64,000 nucleotides of DNA, taken from NCBI GenBank assembly GCA_041572275.1, contig JBFFSQ010000001.1, positions 1 through 64,000 on the forward strand. The letters are read 5' to 3'. Numbering within the stretch: position 1 is the first letter of the stretch; each line of letters opens with the position of its first letter. Origin of the DNA: JBFFSQ01 sp041572275. Its GTDB lineage: Bacteria > Pseudomonadota > Gammaproteobacteria > SZUA-229. Under the pieces are notes generated by a model. That model was not told where the DNA came from and did no database searches. It saw nothing but the letters and a program-made list of their open reading frames with translations. Below, piece by piece: positions 26,923-35,455 of this stretch. The translations under genes and the position numbers were made by a program.

Positions 26923-28749
26923 ATGAAACTGAATATTCCAGAACAAGTTGAGCCGGGTAAGGATGATTTCCCTAATCATCCCCGCAAAGTCAAAAAATGG
27001 CTTACCGAATTAAAACAGGCCAATATGGGTGACTATACCCGTCAGATTTATAATGGTCTGATGCAGCTGAATCGCCAGTCGATGCCCCCTAAATACCGAC
27101 TCGAAAACCTGGAACAATTACGTGAACCCACACGTCATATTTTTAGTCAACTGCATAAACATTTTGTAAACCGAACGCTGCCATTACCGGAAAAAAGCCT
27201 GAAAATAATCACTCTGAACCAGGCCGTACTGAATGAAATTGCCACCGGTTATAAAATTCTTATTTTTGAAGCTGCCAACGATCTAAACAAGGTCGATAAC
27301 AAAATCCTTCTGGTCGCCTGCGAACGGGCCCTGCATTACTATGCAGAATACCTGCTCAAGTCCAGTCAAATTTACGCCAATATTCCGAATGCCCTGTGGT
27401 GGGATATTCACCGTATTTATGCTTATGCAGAAAGCAAAAAACTGCATTCAAAAAAAATCAAAGATTCAGAACACTCGCTTAAATCTGTTTCTGTGGAAGA
27501 TTACTATAAGCTTATTCTGCTATTTTCTCTGTCACGACCCAATGCATTACGCCAAAGCGATACTGAACGCGTATTCATGGCTATGCCTGAATGGATTAAA
27601 TACACCAACCTAACCAGTCATCCAGTAGCAAACAAACTCAATCAATACTTCTGCAGCAAACTGGACAGCGACATACCGCCTCATTGCCTGAGTAATGACG
27701 AAATTAAGTCCGGCAGCAATATTCGTGCACTTGAAACAGGTAAATTGCTTGAGTATCTAAAAAAACAAATTACTCAGAATGTTGATTTAACTAATGCCAC
27801 AACCATAGACAATCAGATTTCGCAGGAAACCCTGCGCATGCTGATAACCACCTGGAGCCTGTGCACTAAACGCCGCTTTTCAAGAGCTGATAAAGCCTCT
27901 GATATAAAAGTAGCTATTGGACTGACATCAATCCATAATGCGATCATTGATCAACAAAAAGCACCTGAACCGAAGCGTAGCAAAAGACCTCGTTCAACAT
28001 TTTCACTGGAATCCATATCGGATAACGAACGAGCCAAAAAAGATATTTTTGCACAACAGGAACCAACCTTTTTAATCACTCATCCCGACATGAAAGCCAG
28101 TGAGAGTTCATCAGCAGGCGCATGGGATATGGTGGCAAAAGGTCGTGCCCTGACCGAAAGCTATGCCAGAGAACTCCAGGCACAGGATGATGAACTTGGC
28201 GAATTAAACAAAGAAGCACCTGATCTTCACTGGAAAATCAGTAATGTAAGTGCAGGCGGCTACTGCTTACAGTGGAATTCTCAAACAACATCGAGAGCAC
28301 AGGTTGGTGAACTTATTGGTATCCGGGAAAAAGAACCAGACCATAGCTATCAATGGCGGGTCGGTGTTATTCGCTGGATGCAATACTCACGTGAAAATGG
28401 CCTTGAAATTGGTGTTCAGGTACTTTCACCTAAAGTCGTGACATGCTCCGTTCGGCGTCTTGAACGCAAGAATGAGGAGCCATTTAACTGTCTTTTACTG
28501 CCCGGCATCAAACCGCTACAACAACCAGCTACATTACTACTCCCGGCATATGCCTTTAAAAAAGGCGGCATGCTACAACTCCATGCCTATGAACGTGACA
28601 TGGAAATTCAACTGGGCACAATACGAGAACATACAGGATCATTTACACAATTTCAGTTTATACAAACTGATAACAAGGACGCACCTGAAGAAAATGACAA
28701 AAAACAGAGTTCCTCTGATGATTTCGACTCAATCTGGTCATCCCTTTAA
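26923..28749 (+). CDS. PilZ-like protein upstream of fimX
   Basis: 608-residue soluble protein with no membrane segment. The first 300 residues are helical without recognised motif. RRFSR (317-321) fits the PilZ RxxxR loop and is followed by the strand IKVAIGL; the matching second motif NVSAGG (441-446, D/NxSxxG) comes about 120 residues later, then WRVGVIRWMQ and LEIGVQVLSP strands. So a PilZ barrel with an insertion, able in principle to bind c-di-GMP, is inferred. The C-terminal 150 residues may be a second barrel. It precedes fimX by 31 bp, the same pairing as the uncharacterised gene before fimX in Pseudomonas aeruginosa (PA4958, from memory). A role with FimX in pilus control is inferred from position. 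Confidence 0.75.
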   Translation: MKLNIPEQVEPGKDDFPNHPRKVKKWLTELKQANMGDYTRQIYNGLMQLNRQSMPPKYRLENLEQLREPTRHIFSQLHKHFVNRTLPLPEKSLKIITLNQAVLNEIATGYKILIFEAANDLNKVDNKILLVACERALHYYAEYLLKSSQIYANIPNALWWDIHRIYAYAESKKLHSKKIKDSEHSLKSVSVEDYYKLILLFSLSRPNALRQSDTERVFMAMPEWIKYTNLTSHPVANKLNQYFCSKLDSDIPPHCLSNDEIKSGSNIRALETGKLLEYLKKQITQNVDLTNATTIDNQISQETLRMLITTWSLCTKRRFSRADKASDIKVAIGLTSIHNAIIDQQKAPEPKRSKRPRSTFSLESISDNERAKKDIFAQQEPTFLITHPDMKASESSSAGAWDMVAKGRALTESYARELQAQDDELGELNKEAPDLHWKISNVSAGGYCLQWNSQTTSRAQVGELIGIREKEPDHSYQWRVGVIRWMQYSRENGLEIGVQVLSPKVVTCSVRRLERKNEEPFNCLLLPGIKPLQQPATLLLPAYAFKKGGMLQLHAYERDMEIQLGTIREHTGSFTQFQFIQTDNKDAPEENDKKQSSSDDFDSIWSSL

Positions 28750-28780
28750 ATGATAACAAACTAATTTTTCGGACTTTAAC

Positions 28781-30871
28781 GTGGCAACAGAAAATAAAGT
28801 TAATATTTTTATTATTGATGACTCCTTTAACAATGAAGAAAAGGTTGTAAAAATCATGCGCGCCGGTGGATATGCAGCCCACACTACTCGCGTTGAAGAT
28901 GACGAAGACCTGATTGAGGCACTCAAAAAGAAACAACCGGACATTCTACTCTATGCAGTGGGCATGGAACTGATCACACTGGAACAAACCATCGCCTGTC
29001 TTCAGGAACACGTATCCGAACCAATCCCGGTAATAGCAGTCAACCGCGCTAACCATGAAACTGATGTGGTTACAGCCATGCGTGCAGGCGCCAAGGATCT
29101 CAGTGCCTACAGCAACCCTACACATCTTGAACTTGTCATCAAACGCGAAATCGATGCGCATAGAAGCATCAAAAAACTGTTTCAGGTTGAAATGTCCAAC
29201 AAGGAAACAGAAAGACGCTGCGAGGCACTACTTGATTCTTCACGTGATGCTATAGCCTATATACACGAAGGAATGCATGTATATAGTAATCAGTCATATT
29301 TAGATCTATTTGGCTTTAATGAATTTGAAGAACTTGAAGGCATGCCCATCCTCGACATGGTTGGCATGAACGACCGTGATAGCTTTAAAACGTTTTTGCG
29401 TGAACATTGCAAAGCGGGCGCCTGTAATGCCAGCAACCTCGAACTCAACCTGAGAAACCCGGACAGCACTGAGTTTAAAGGTATCATGGAGTTTTCGCCG
29501 GCCAGTATCGAAGGTGAACCTTGTATTCAAATTATCATTCGGAACCAGGTTGACAATAAAGAACTCGAAAAACAAATTGCCCTGATGGGACAAAAAGATT
29601 CTGTTACCGGCCTATATAACCGTCAGTTTTATCTTGACTCACTTACAAAAACCGTTGATTCAGCCAAACAGGGCAAACTCAAGGCATGTGCTTTGATGAT
29701 CCAGCTGGATAACTACAAAGAAATCAAACAAAGTATGGGTGTTATTGTCAGCGACCAGTTTCTGAATGAAATTTCTCGCCAATTTGAAAACAGTATTGCT
29801 AAAAACGACGTCCTTGCACACTTTGACGGCAGTATATTCTCTATCATTGCCATGGACCAAACAGCTGCGTCTATAGAGAACTATGCAAAAAAAATCAGCA
29901 AAAACTGTGACGACTTCATTGCTAACATAAAAGGTCAATCGATCAATTCGACCTGCAAGATTGGCATCAGCATAATCGATGAGAACGCCCCAGACACAGA
30001 TGAAATACTGCTACGTGCAGAACGTGCCATACAGGAAAGCAAAACCTCAGGTGCAGATAGTATCGTTGTATATCGACCCAAAGAAGGTGAGCTTACACAA
30101 AAAGAAATTGATGCACAGATCGTCAATGACCTGAAGGATGCTGTCACTAACAATCGATTCTTACTGTATTTCCAGCCTGTCATCAGTTTACATGGTGACC
30201 CTGACGAGCGTTATGAGGTGTTTGTCCGCATGAAAGATAAAGATAATAATATCCTCATGCCTTCAGATTTTCTGCCAGCTGCTGAACGCACCGGCATGTC
30301 AATGACCATAGATCGCTGGGTATTGTTAAACACTATTACCACCCTGACAAAATTATGGAAACAGGGTAAACGCACAATTTTCTTTGTCCGGCTCTCAAGC
30401 ACGTCATTGAAAGACAGCAACCTGATGACCTGGCTAAAAGAACAACTTAAAAAATTCAATGTTCCTAAAGGCAGTATAGTCTTCCAGGTCAAAGAAAGCG
30501 CCGCAGTTACCAGTCTTAAGTACACTGCTGAACTAGCCAAGCAACTGAAACAACTCAACTGTGGTTTTGCCCTGGATGACTTTGGCAAAGGCAACAACCC
30601 ATTTGAGATACTTAAACACATACCGGTTGATTATCTGAAACTTGAGCGCTCATTTATGGAAAACATATCTGAAAGCAGCGAGAACCAGGATGCTATCAAG
30701 AAAATCACAGAAACTGCCATGGAAATGAACAAGTTCACAATTGCCCAATGCGTTGAAGACGCCACCAGTCTGTCGGTACTCTGGGGCATGGGAATTAATT
30801 TCATCCAGGGCAATTTCCTCCAGGAACCCACTCCAGATCTGGATTACGACTTCAGTTCAATGACCGGTTAG
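28781..30871 (+). CDS. fimX: FimX-like degenerate REC-PAS-GGDEF-EAL protein
   Basis: 696 residues with a receiver-like domain (7-130), PAS (about 143-258), GGDEF (about 270-435) and EAL (about 445-690). All three signature sites are altered: the receiver Asp position is Ala59 (PDILLYA), the GGDEF loop reads HFDGSIF (347-353), and EAL reads EVF (479-481). FimX of Pseudomonas has the same type of degeneracy and acts as a c-di-GMP receptor, not an enzyme, controlling polar type IV pilus assembly and twitching. GTG start. Cotranscribed with the PilZ-like gene; FimV at 9-12 kb belongs to the same machinery. Confidence 0.88.
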   Translation: MATENKVNIFIIDDSFNNEEKVVKIMRAGGYAAHTTRVEDDEDLIEALKKKQPDILLYAVGMELITLEQTIACLQEHVSEPIPVIAVNRANHETDVVTAMRAGAKDLSAYSNPTHLELVIKREIDAHRSIKKLFQVEMSNKETERRCEALLDSSRDAIAYIHEGMHVYSNQSYLDLFGFNEFEELEGMPILDMVGMNDRDSFKTFLREHCKAGACNASNLELNLRNPDSTEFKGIMEFSPASIEGEPCIQIIIRNQVDNKELEKQIALMGQKDSVTGLYNRQFYLDSLTKTVDSAKQGKLKACALMIQLDNYKEIKQSMGVIVSDQFLNEISRQFENSIAKNDVLAHFDGSIFSIIAMDQTAASIENYAKKISKNCDDFIANIKGQSINSTCKIGISIIDENAPDTDEILLRAERAIQESKTSGADSIVVYRPKEGELTQKEIDAQIVNDLKDAVTNNRFLLYFQPVISLHGDPDERYEVFVRMKDKDNNILMPSDFLPAAERTGMSMTIDRWVLLNTITTLTKLWKQGKRTIFFVRLSSTSLKDSNLMTWLKEQLKKFNVPKGSIVFQVKESAAVTSLKYTAELAKQLKQLNCGFALDDFGKGNNPFEILKHIPVDYLKLERSFMENISESSENQDAIKKITETAMEMNKFTIAQCVEDATSLSVLWGMGINFIQGNFLQEPTPDLDYDFSSMTG

Positions 30872-30905
30872 CCTTAGTGACAAACTTAAGCCTTTAAATA
30901 TAAAG

Positions 30906-31409
30906 TCACACTGTTTTCGTCTGACGAAATTTCTCAGCAAACTGATCAGGAATTTCACCATTCGTTGCTAAATTAATGGCACTGGACTCCAGGTAAAAAT
31001 TCACCATCACCATAATCAGCACGGGCATTATTGATATGCGAATAAAAACTGTCTGCAATATTGATGTCATGTTGGGATCATCTACAGATAATGACAACAA
31101 CCAGCCCAAACACATCAATACTAAGGTCAGACCATATGAAATTAGCATCAAACGATAACGATGACAGGCAAGCTTCCAATGACCAAGAATAAACCAGTGG
31201 TCATACTTGTCCTTAGCTCTGCTCTGTAAACAGGTATAAACCATCACAGCTAATGACAGCAACAATGGTAACAACATAGCTTTAAACCCGATATCAAGTG
31301 CAATAATGGCGGGTGTCATCAGTAAATGAAACAGCGCAAGATTCAGCATAAACAGATTATGCGGCAATTTGGCTTTAGATATTAACCCCGCATCTAAATC
31401 AACAATCAT
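30906..31409 (-). CDS. Uncharacterised four-segment membrane protein
   Basis: 167 residues with hydrophobic stretches near 20-40, 44-60, 85-107 and 120-142 and a charged cytoplasmic loop (QSRAKDKYDHW). No family recognised and no motif suggesting a reaction. Leftward, convergent with fimX, with a 35 bp gap, and divergent from the TauE gene. Initiates MIVDLDAGLIS. Confidence 0.7.
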   Translation of the reverse strand: MIVDLDAGLISKAKLPHNLFMLNLALFHLLMTPAIIALDIGFKAMLLPLLLSLAVMVYTCLQSRAKDKYDHWFILGHWKLACHRYRLMLISYGLTLVLMCLGWLLSLSVDDPNMTSILQTVFIRISIMPVLIMVMVNFYLESSAINLATNGEIPDQFAEKFRQTKTV

Positions 31410-31548
31410 TAATGACTCCTGGTAACGTAATCGCGTGCAGTGTCAGATATCGATAGAAGACCTAAAAACAACTATTAAAACACCCCACCCATCCTTTCAG
31501 CACTCCAGACCAATACAATCGATACTTATTCATCACGATAATACAGGA

Positions 31549-31554
31549 TATAAT
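31549..31554 (+). promoter_or_regulatory. Candidate -10 element for the TauE/SafE gene
   Basis: A perfect TATAAT lies 31 bases before the ATG at 31586. The hexamer 17 bases upstream (TTATTC) is a poor -35, so the promoter may depend on an activator. Confidence 0.35.
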
Positions 31555-31585
31555 TGATTTTTCATCCATTGGCTCTGGTTCATAC

Positions 31586-32320
31586 ATGTTAGATTCACTC
31601 TCAGCCGTTCAGCTGCTACTGGCTGTGCTGATAATCATCATCGCCTTTCTGGTGAGAGGCATTACAGGCTTCGGATCCGGACTCATTGCCATACCATTGC
31701 TGGCACTCATGCTCCCGCTATCCATTGTGGTTCCCATGGTAGGGCTCCTCGACTACATCGCAGCTAATAGTCATGGCATCAAGCATCGTCAATCCATTAA
31801 CTGGGAAAGCATCTTGCCACTCCTACCCTTTACCTTTATCGGAGTGCTATCGGCACTGTACCTGTTTAAGACAGTTGATGCCGATATTCTGCGAAAAGCA
31901 TTAGGGGGGTTTATTATTTTTTATGCACTGTATTCTTTATTTTCAACCGCCAGCAGCAAACAGGGCTCACGTCTCTGGGCTATTCCTGCGGGGAGCCTTG
32001 GAGGTTTCATCAGTACATTATTTGGGACAGGTGGCCCCTTCTATGTGCTGTACCTGAGAATCCGCCACCTTGACAAACAGGCATTCCGGGCCACTACAGC
32101 GATGATTTTTGTCATTGATGGCAGCAGCCGTATTATCGGCTATATTTTTTCTGGTTTTTATACTACCGAAACCCTGCTGCTTGTGGCGATAGCATTACCC
32201 ATTATGATGATCGGAATGTACGTGGGTGGCCATATACACACTTCACTTAGCCAACAGGATTTTCAGCGTGGCATAGGCATTTTACTCATTGGCAGTGGGC
32301 TAGCCCTGCTTTTACAATAA
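31586..32320 (+). CDS. TSUP family (TauE/SafE) anion exporter
   Basis: 244-residue polytopic protein of the sulfite exporter TauE/SafE family. The two internal repeats are visible: LVRGITGFGSGLIAIPLLAL near the N-terminus and the second-half GSLGGFISTLFGTGGPFYVL. About eight membrane segments. Family members move sulfite, sulfoacetate or other organosulfur anions, but the substrate cannot be read from sequence. The DsrC/TusE-like gene and exported rhodanese elsewhere in the window make a sulfur link plausible, not proven. Confidence 0.85.
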   Translation: MLDSLSAVQLLLAVLIIIIAFLVRGITGFGSGLIAIPLLALMLPLSIVVPMVGLLDYIAANSHGIKHRQSINWESILPLLPFTFIGVLSALYLFKTVDADILRKALGGFIIFYALYSLFSTASSKQGSRLWAIPAGSLGGFISTLFGTGGPFYVLYLRIRHLDKQAFRATTAMIFVIDGSSRIIGYIFSGFYTTETLLLVAIALPIMMIGMYVGGHIHTSLSQQDFQRGIGILLIGSGLALLLQ

Positions 32321-32419
32321 TCAATCCAAAAAAATCCAAAGCAGATGTTCTTAAAAAAATATGATATAAACAATTACACAACAGATCACCCCAGCAATTA
32401 CCAGTTATAGGTAAGTATC

Positions 32420-32932
32420 ATGAAACATCTACTTAAAATTGTCTCCATCTTTTCACTGCTCTACTTGTCTGGATGCTCAATGCATCACCCACAAAGTGCA
32501 GCAGAATTTCGCAAACTACTGCCTGAAAGTACATTTGGAGAAATTGAAAAATTCACTGTTAATCAACCTTTGCATAAAATCGGCAACGCTTTTAAAAAGA
32601 AAGCACCCGAGTGCCTTAACGTCACCATCAGAACAGAATCCTGGGTAAACAACAGCTATCAAGTTTATAACACAACCTATAAGCCAACCGTAAAAGTCAG
32701 CACCAAAAAAGTCGAGTTACATATACAACAACATATTGACAACACTCTCAAAATATCCAAAGAACCTGAGGGCGGCTACTATATGATGGTTGTTGATGTT
32801 GTACCGATTAACAAAAAGAAATCACAAGTGACCATGTACCGTGCTTCGTTTGGCAATGACCTCATTATTAAAAGCATCAAACGCTGGGCCAATGGTAAAA
32901 CACGCGGCTGCCCCGACATGACGAAGAATTGA
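32420..32932 (+). CDS. Putative lipoprotein, first of a pair
   Basis: 170 residues with a type II signal peptide and lipobox LSGC (Cys19). Mature part is basic and beta-rich, with Cys63 and Cys164 that could form a disulfide (APECLNV and TRGCPDM). No family recognised. Preceded by an intergenic gap of 99 bp and followed after 27 bp by a second lipoprotein gene ending at the same terminator, so the two probably form one transcript. Confidence 0.75.
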   Translation: MKHLLKIVSIFSLLYLSGCSMHHPQSAAEFRKLLPESTFGEIEKFTVNQPLHKIGNAFKKKAPECLNVTIRTESWVNNSYQVYNTTYKPTVKVSTKKVELHIQQHIDNTLKISKEPEGGYYMMVVDVVPINKKKSQVTMYRASFGNDLIIKSIKRWANGKTRGCPDMTKN

Positions 32933-32959
32933 TTCGTCTATTACTGAGAATTTAAACCT

Positions 32960-33430
32960 ATGACACGACTCATTGCTTTATTGTTAGCCGGCAGCCTTCT
33001 TATCGGCTGTTCAACACTGAAACCCTATCCAAACACACTACAAAAGAACACCTTTGTAAGCATAAAAACCGATTCAGGCTCAATGCTCACTAACATTGTA
33101 GTTGCTGTTGATATATTTGATGTAGATGCGAACTGCAAGCTAACATATAAGGGTACAGTAGATCTGGACAAACCAGTAACTGAAGTTGGTCTGGCAACCG
33201 ACAGAACCAGTTATTTAGGCTTTATATTTAAAACCAAAGGATTTTTTAGCTCATCAACCAGTAGCATGAGTTATTACACTTTACTCAAACCTCGCAAGAA
33301 ATACCGCTACAATGTTAACGTGAGCTATGAAGATAATATCTATGATGTGGAAATTCGTGAAACTCGCTCTCGTAAACAGAAAGGCAAGGAAATCAACCGC
33401 AAAGAACTGAACAGTTGCCGCAGTTTATAA
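32960..33430 (+). CDS. Putative lipoprotein, second of a pair
   Basis: 156 residues with lipobox LIGC (Cys17) after a short hydrophobic signal. The mature domain is beta-rich (FVSIKTDSGSMLTNIVVAVD) with a Ser-rich FFSSSTSSMSYY stretch and a very basic C-terminus (RETRSRKQKGKEINRKE). Cys53 and Cys153 may pair. No known family. Partner of the preceding lipoprotein gene; a strong hairpin terminator follows 23 bp downstream. Confidence 0.75.
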   Translation: MTRLIALLLAGSLLIGCSTLKPYPNTLQKNTFVSIKTDSGSMLTNIVVAVDIFDVDANCKLTYKGTVDLDKPVTEVGLATDRTSYLGFIFKTKGFFSSSTSSMSYYTLLKPRKKYRYNVNVSYEDNIYDVEIRETRSRKQKGKEINRKELNSCRSL

Positions 33431-33453
33431 CAAACGATTTAGCAGAAAAAATT

Positions 33454-33493
33454 GCAGTATTAAATCCAGTAACTGGATTTAATACTGCTTTTT
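33454..33493. terminator. Bidirectional Rho-independent terminator
   Basis: A perfect 16-bp stem (33454-33469 with 33473-33488) with a 3-base loop is followed by TTTTTA to the right and, read leftward, by a six-T tract after a few bases. It serves the lipoprotein pair and the convergent small membrane gene. Confidence 0.9.
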
Positions 33494-33496
33494 ACA

Positions 33497-33718
33497 TCAT
33501 ACTATTTTTTTCCAGTTCCTGACAAACCAGCCTAACACCACAATACCCACACCTATGGAAAGGCCGAGCTGATCAGCATCTTTATAATACATGCCGAATT
33601 TATCAACTCTGAATGCAAACAGGTGATAACTCGTTATTGCGGCACCAAATACAAATAGAGCCGTTACCAGCAGTCTTAATAGCTGTTGTTGATCTGTGAA
33701 GAAAGTCTTAACTGTCAT
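33497..33718 (-). CDS. Small two-segment membrane protein
   Basis: 73 residues beginning MTVKTFFTDQQQLLRLL, with membrane segments near 14-34 and 50-66 and a short periplasmic or cytoplasmic loop (RVDKFGMYYKDADQLG), ending WKKIV. A strong Shine-Dalgarno GGGAGTG lies before the ATG, supporting expression. No family recognised. Terminated by the shared hairpin at 33454-33493. Confidence 0.7.
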   Translation of the reverse strand: MTVKTFFTDQQQLLRLLVTALFVFGAAITSYHLFAFRVDKFGMYYKDADQLGLSIGVGIVVLGWFVRNWKKIV

Positions 33719-33839
33719 TGATCACTCCCTAATACTGTTAGATTAAATAATTATTAAAAACAGACAGTCATACTATCCCAACATTTACCAACTACTGAAC
33801 TTGATATACTCAGAAATGTTAATTACTTCACTTATAATA

Positions 33840-33857
33840 GTTTCTGAATTCAGAAAC
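33840..33857. promoter_or_regulatory. Perfect 18-bp palindrome, possible operator
   Basis: gtttctgaattcagaaac is its own reverse complement with no loop. It sits in the 173 bp gap between the Bax-like gene and the small membrane gene, just downstream of a TATAAT on the + strand (33833-33838). A related cagaaatgtt half lies at 33811-33820. No T-run adjoins it, so a protein-binding site is more likely than a terminator. Confidence 0.35.
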
Positions 33858-33891
33858 ATTACTCTAAAGCTAAATTGCTGACAGAATCTGC

Positions 33892-34665
33892 TTATGATTT
33901 CACAACCGTTCCATCCCAGAATTGCTCATCAAATTTTTTCAGCTTATTGCTTCTAATCATCGAGCGAATTTCCTTAACATACGCCTTACCGCGAGACGAA
34001 TATTTGATCAGACCTTCTGCCAGGCTATAACCGGCCAACATGCTTTTCTTTTGGCGAAGATTAAAACGCATATTTCTTAAAGATGAATAAGCGCGGCTGA
34101 TGTTGATGTTTTTTAGATATGAACGCACCGAGTCTAAAGTAGAGGCAAACTTCCTAACCTCATGTTTGGAACCCGCAGAACGTTGTGCAGGCACTATTCC
34201 ACAGCCTTTCTTGAAACACCATTGACCAAAAAAATTATTAGCCTGCTTAGCAAATCTGGAAGTACCCCAGGCCGACTCATTAGCTGATTGTGCCAGCGCT
34301 AATGATGGCGGCACATAATCAACAATTTTGTACAAGGTTTCCACGTTTTTCTTTGAGATAACATCTTTGGATTTGATCTCATATTCATCGGATACCTTGC
34401 GTATAAACGCTAGCTCTTCCGTTGTCAGCTTATTTCCTGCAGCCATCTTAAGTCGAATCTGCCTGATTTTACTGCGCTTAATCAGTATTTCCTTATTCGC
34501 TTGCTCAATCAATGGGTACATATACGCAAAGAAAGCGCGCTTTTTCTGTTTCACATCCTTCATCGCAGCGAAATCAGGTACTGCAGCTCCTGCATTCAAC
34601 GACATCATAGTAAGGACAACGATAGCCAGGCCAAAAGACCCGTTAAACTTGTTTATAATGCTCAT
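33892..34665 (-). CDS. Bax-like glucosaminidase domain protein
   Basis: 257-residue exported protein related to E. coli Bax and the peptidoglycan endo-beta-N-acetylglucosaminidase (FlgJ C-terminal) fold. A signal peptide or anchor spans about 10-28 (SLNAGAA). The catalytic Glu130 is in SANESAWGTSRFA, followed by NNFFGQWCF and the Tyr region SRAYSSLR and GLIKYSSRGKAYVKEI. An extra helical segment (35-105) lies before the domain, as in Bax. Likely acts on peptidoglycan in the periplasm; biological role is unknown. Confidence 0.85.
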   Translation of the reverse strand: MSIINKFNGSFGLAIVVLTMMSLNAGAAVPDFAAMKDVKQKKRAFFAYMYPLIEQANKEILIKRSKIRQIRLKMAAGNKLTTEELAFIRKVSDEYEIKSKDVISKKNVETLYKIVDYVPPSLALAQSANESAWGTSRFAKQANNFFGQWCFKKGCGIVPAQRSAGSKHEVRKFASTLDSVRSYLKNINISRAYSSLRNMRFNLRQKKSMLAGYSLAEGLIKYSSRGKAYVKEIRSMIRSNKLKKFDEQFWDGTVVKS

Positions 34666-34836
34666 ATATTATGATTCTTTAATATTTAAAACGGCTAATT
34701 ATTTTACCCAACCAGCGTGAAATTGCATACGATGGAATTCAAATATCCGAGAAATACTATGCTAAGCTAATATGTACACGCACTTCAGCAGGAGCACGTT
34801 TAAATCCCCCCACAAATGACTATGTAGGAGATAATC

Positions 34837-35181
34837 ATGCACATTGATATCCACAACAAACACATAGAAACAAATGAACAGGGTTTTTTATATCACCTGG
34901 ATGACTGGAACGAAGACTATGCCAACGAAATGGCCCAACGTGATGGCATCACCTTATACAATGATCACTGGGAACTGATCCTCTATTTCCGTGAATACTT
35001 TAATCAGAATCACGTTAACCCGACCATGCATCAGATCATATGCACACTGGGCAAAACAAAAGGTAAACGTTTTCACGAGCAAAAGGCTTACGAAAAACAT
35101 ATTTATCAGCTGTTCCCTAAAGATCCTGCCCATGAAGTATGTAAACTTGCTGGCCTACCCATGCCCCAGCCAGATACTTAA
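34837..35181 (+). CDS. DsrC/TusE-family protein lacking the terminal cysteine
   Basis: 114 residues (DsrC/TusE about 110) beginning MHIDIHNKHIETNEQGFLYH, with the family core DWNEDYANEMAQRDGITLYN, HWELILYFREYF and the basic GKTKGKRF loop. DsrC carries CysB and, 11 residues on, CysA as next-to-last residue (GLPKPxGCV-type end); TusE keeps only CysA. Here CysB is kept (HEVCKLAGLP) but the tail reads MPQPDT, placing Asp at the CysA position. The normal persulfide-carrier chemistry for tRNA thiolation or sulfite reduction therefore seems lost. No TusBCD or Dsr genes are near. AGGAG ribosome site upstream; strong terminator downstream, so a single-gene unit. Confidence 0.85.
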   Translation: MHIDIHNKHIETNEQGFLYHLDDWNEDYANEMAQRDGITLYNDHWELILYFREYFNQNHVNPTMHQIICTLGKTKGKRFHEQKAYEKHIYQLFPKDPAHEVCKLAGLPMPQPDT

Positions 35182-35193
35182 ACACTATTAATC

Positions 35194-35238
35194 TTACACA
35201 AACAAAAAGCCCGTATTGCGGGCTTTTTGTTTGTGTAA
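35194..35238. terminator. Strong bidirectional Rho-independent terminator
   Basis: A perfect 20-bp stem (35194-35213 with 35219-35238) and a 5-base loop. The GC core agcccg/cgggct is flanked by A5 and T5 runs, the classic symmetric form that stops transcription from both sides. It serves the DsrC/TusE-like gene and the leftward 47-residue ORF. Confidence 0.92.
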
Positions 35239-35259
35239 TCATACGGTACTCGATGACAT

Positions 35260-35403
35260 TTATTTACGTACTAACACCAATACCCCGGCTATAACAGCAA
35301 TAAGTCCGATGATAAGATCGTCATAACGAAAACTGAGATTGGCAATCGATACCAAGCCATTCAACATCAACCACAGACCTAAAAATATTGGCCACAACTT
35401 CAT
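35260..35403 (-). CDS. 47-residue membrane peptide
   Basis: ORF from ATG 35403 to TAA 35260, beginning MKLWPIFLGLWLMLNGLVSI and ending LVLVRK. Two hydrophobic segments (about 4-21 and 29-45) are joined by a polar turn (SFRYDDL). A GGGGGAG Shine-Dalgarno lies four bases before the ATG and a strong terminator follows, so this reads as a real small gene. It resembles small DUF3096-like two-segment proteins in design, but I cannot assign a family. Confidence 0.65.
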   Translation of the reverse strand: MKLWPIFLGLWLMLNGLVSIANLSFRYDDLIIGLIAVIAGVLVLVRK

Positions 35404-35455
35404 AATCTCCCCCTATAACGTTTTGATAAAATCGATGAACGGCCTCAGCTTATAC

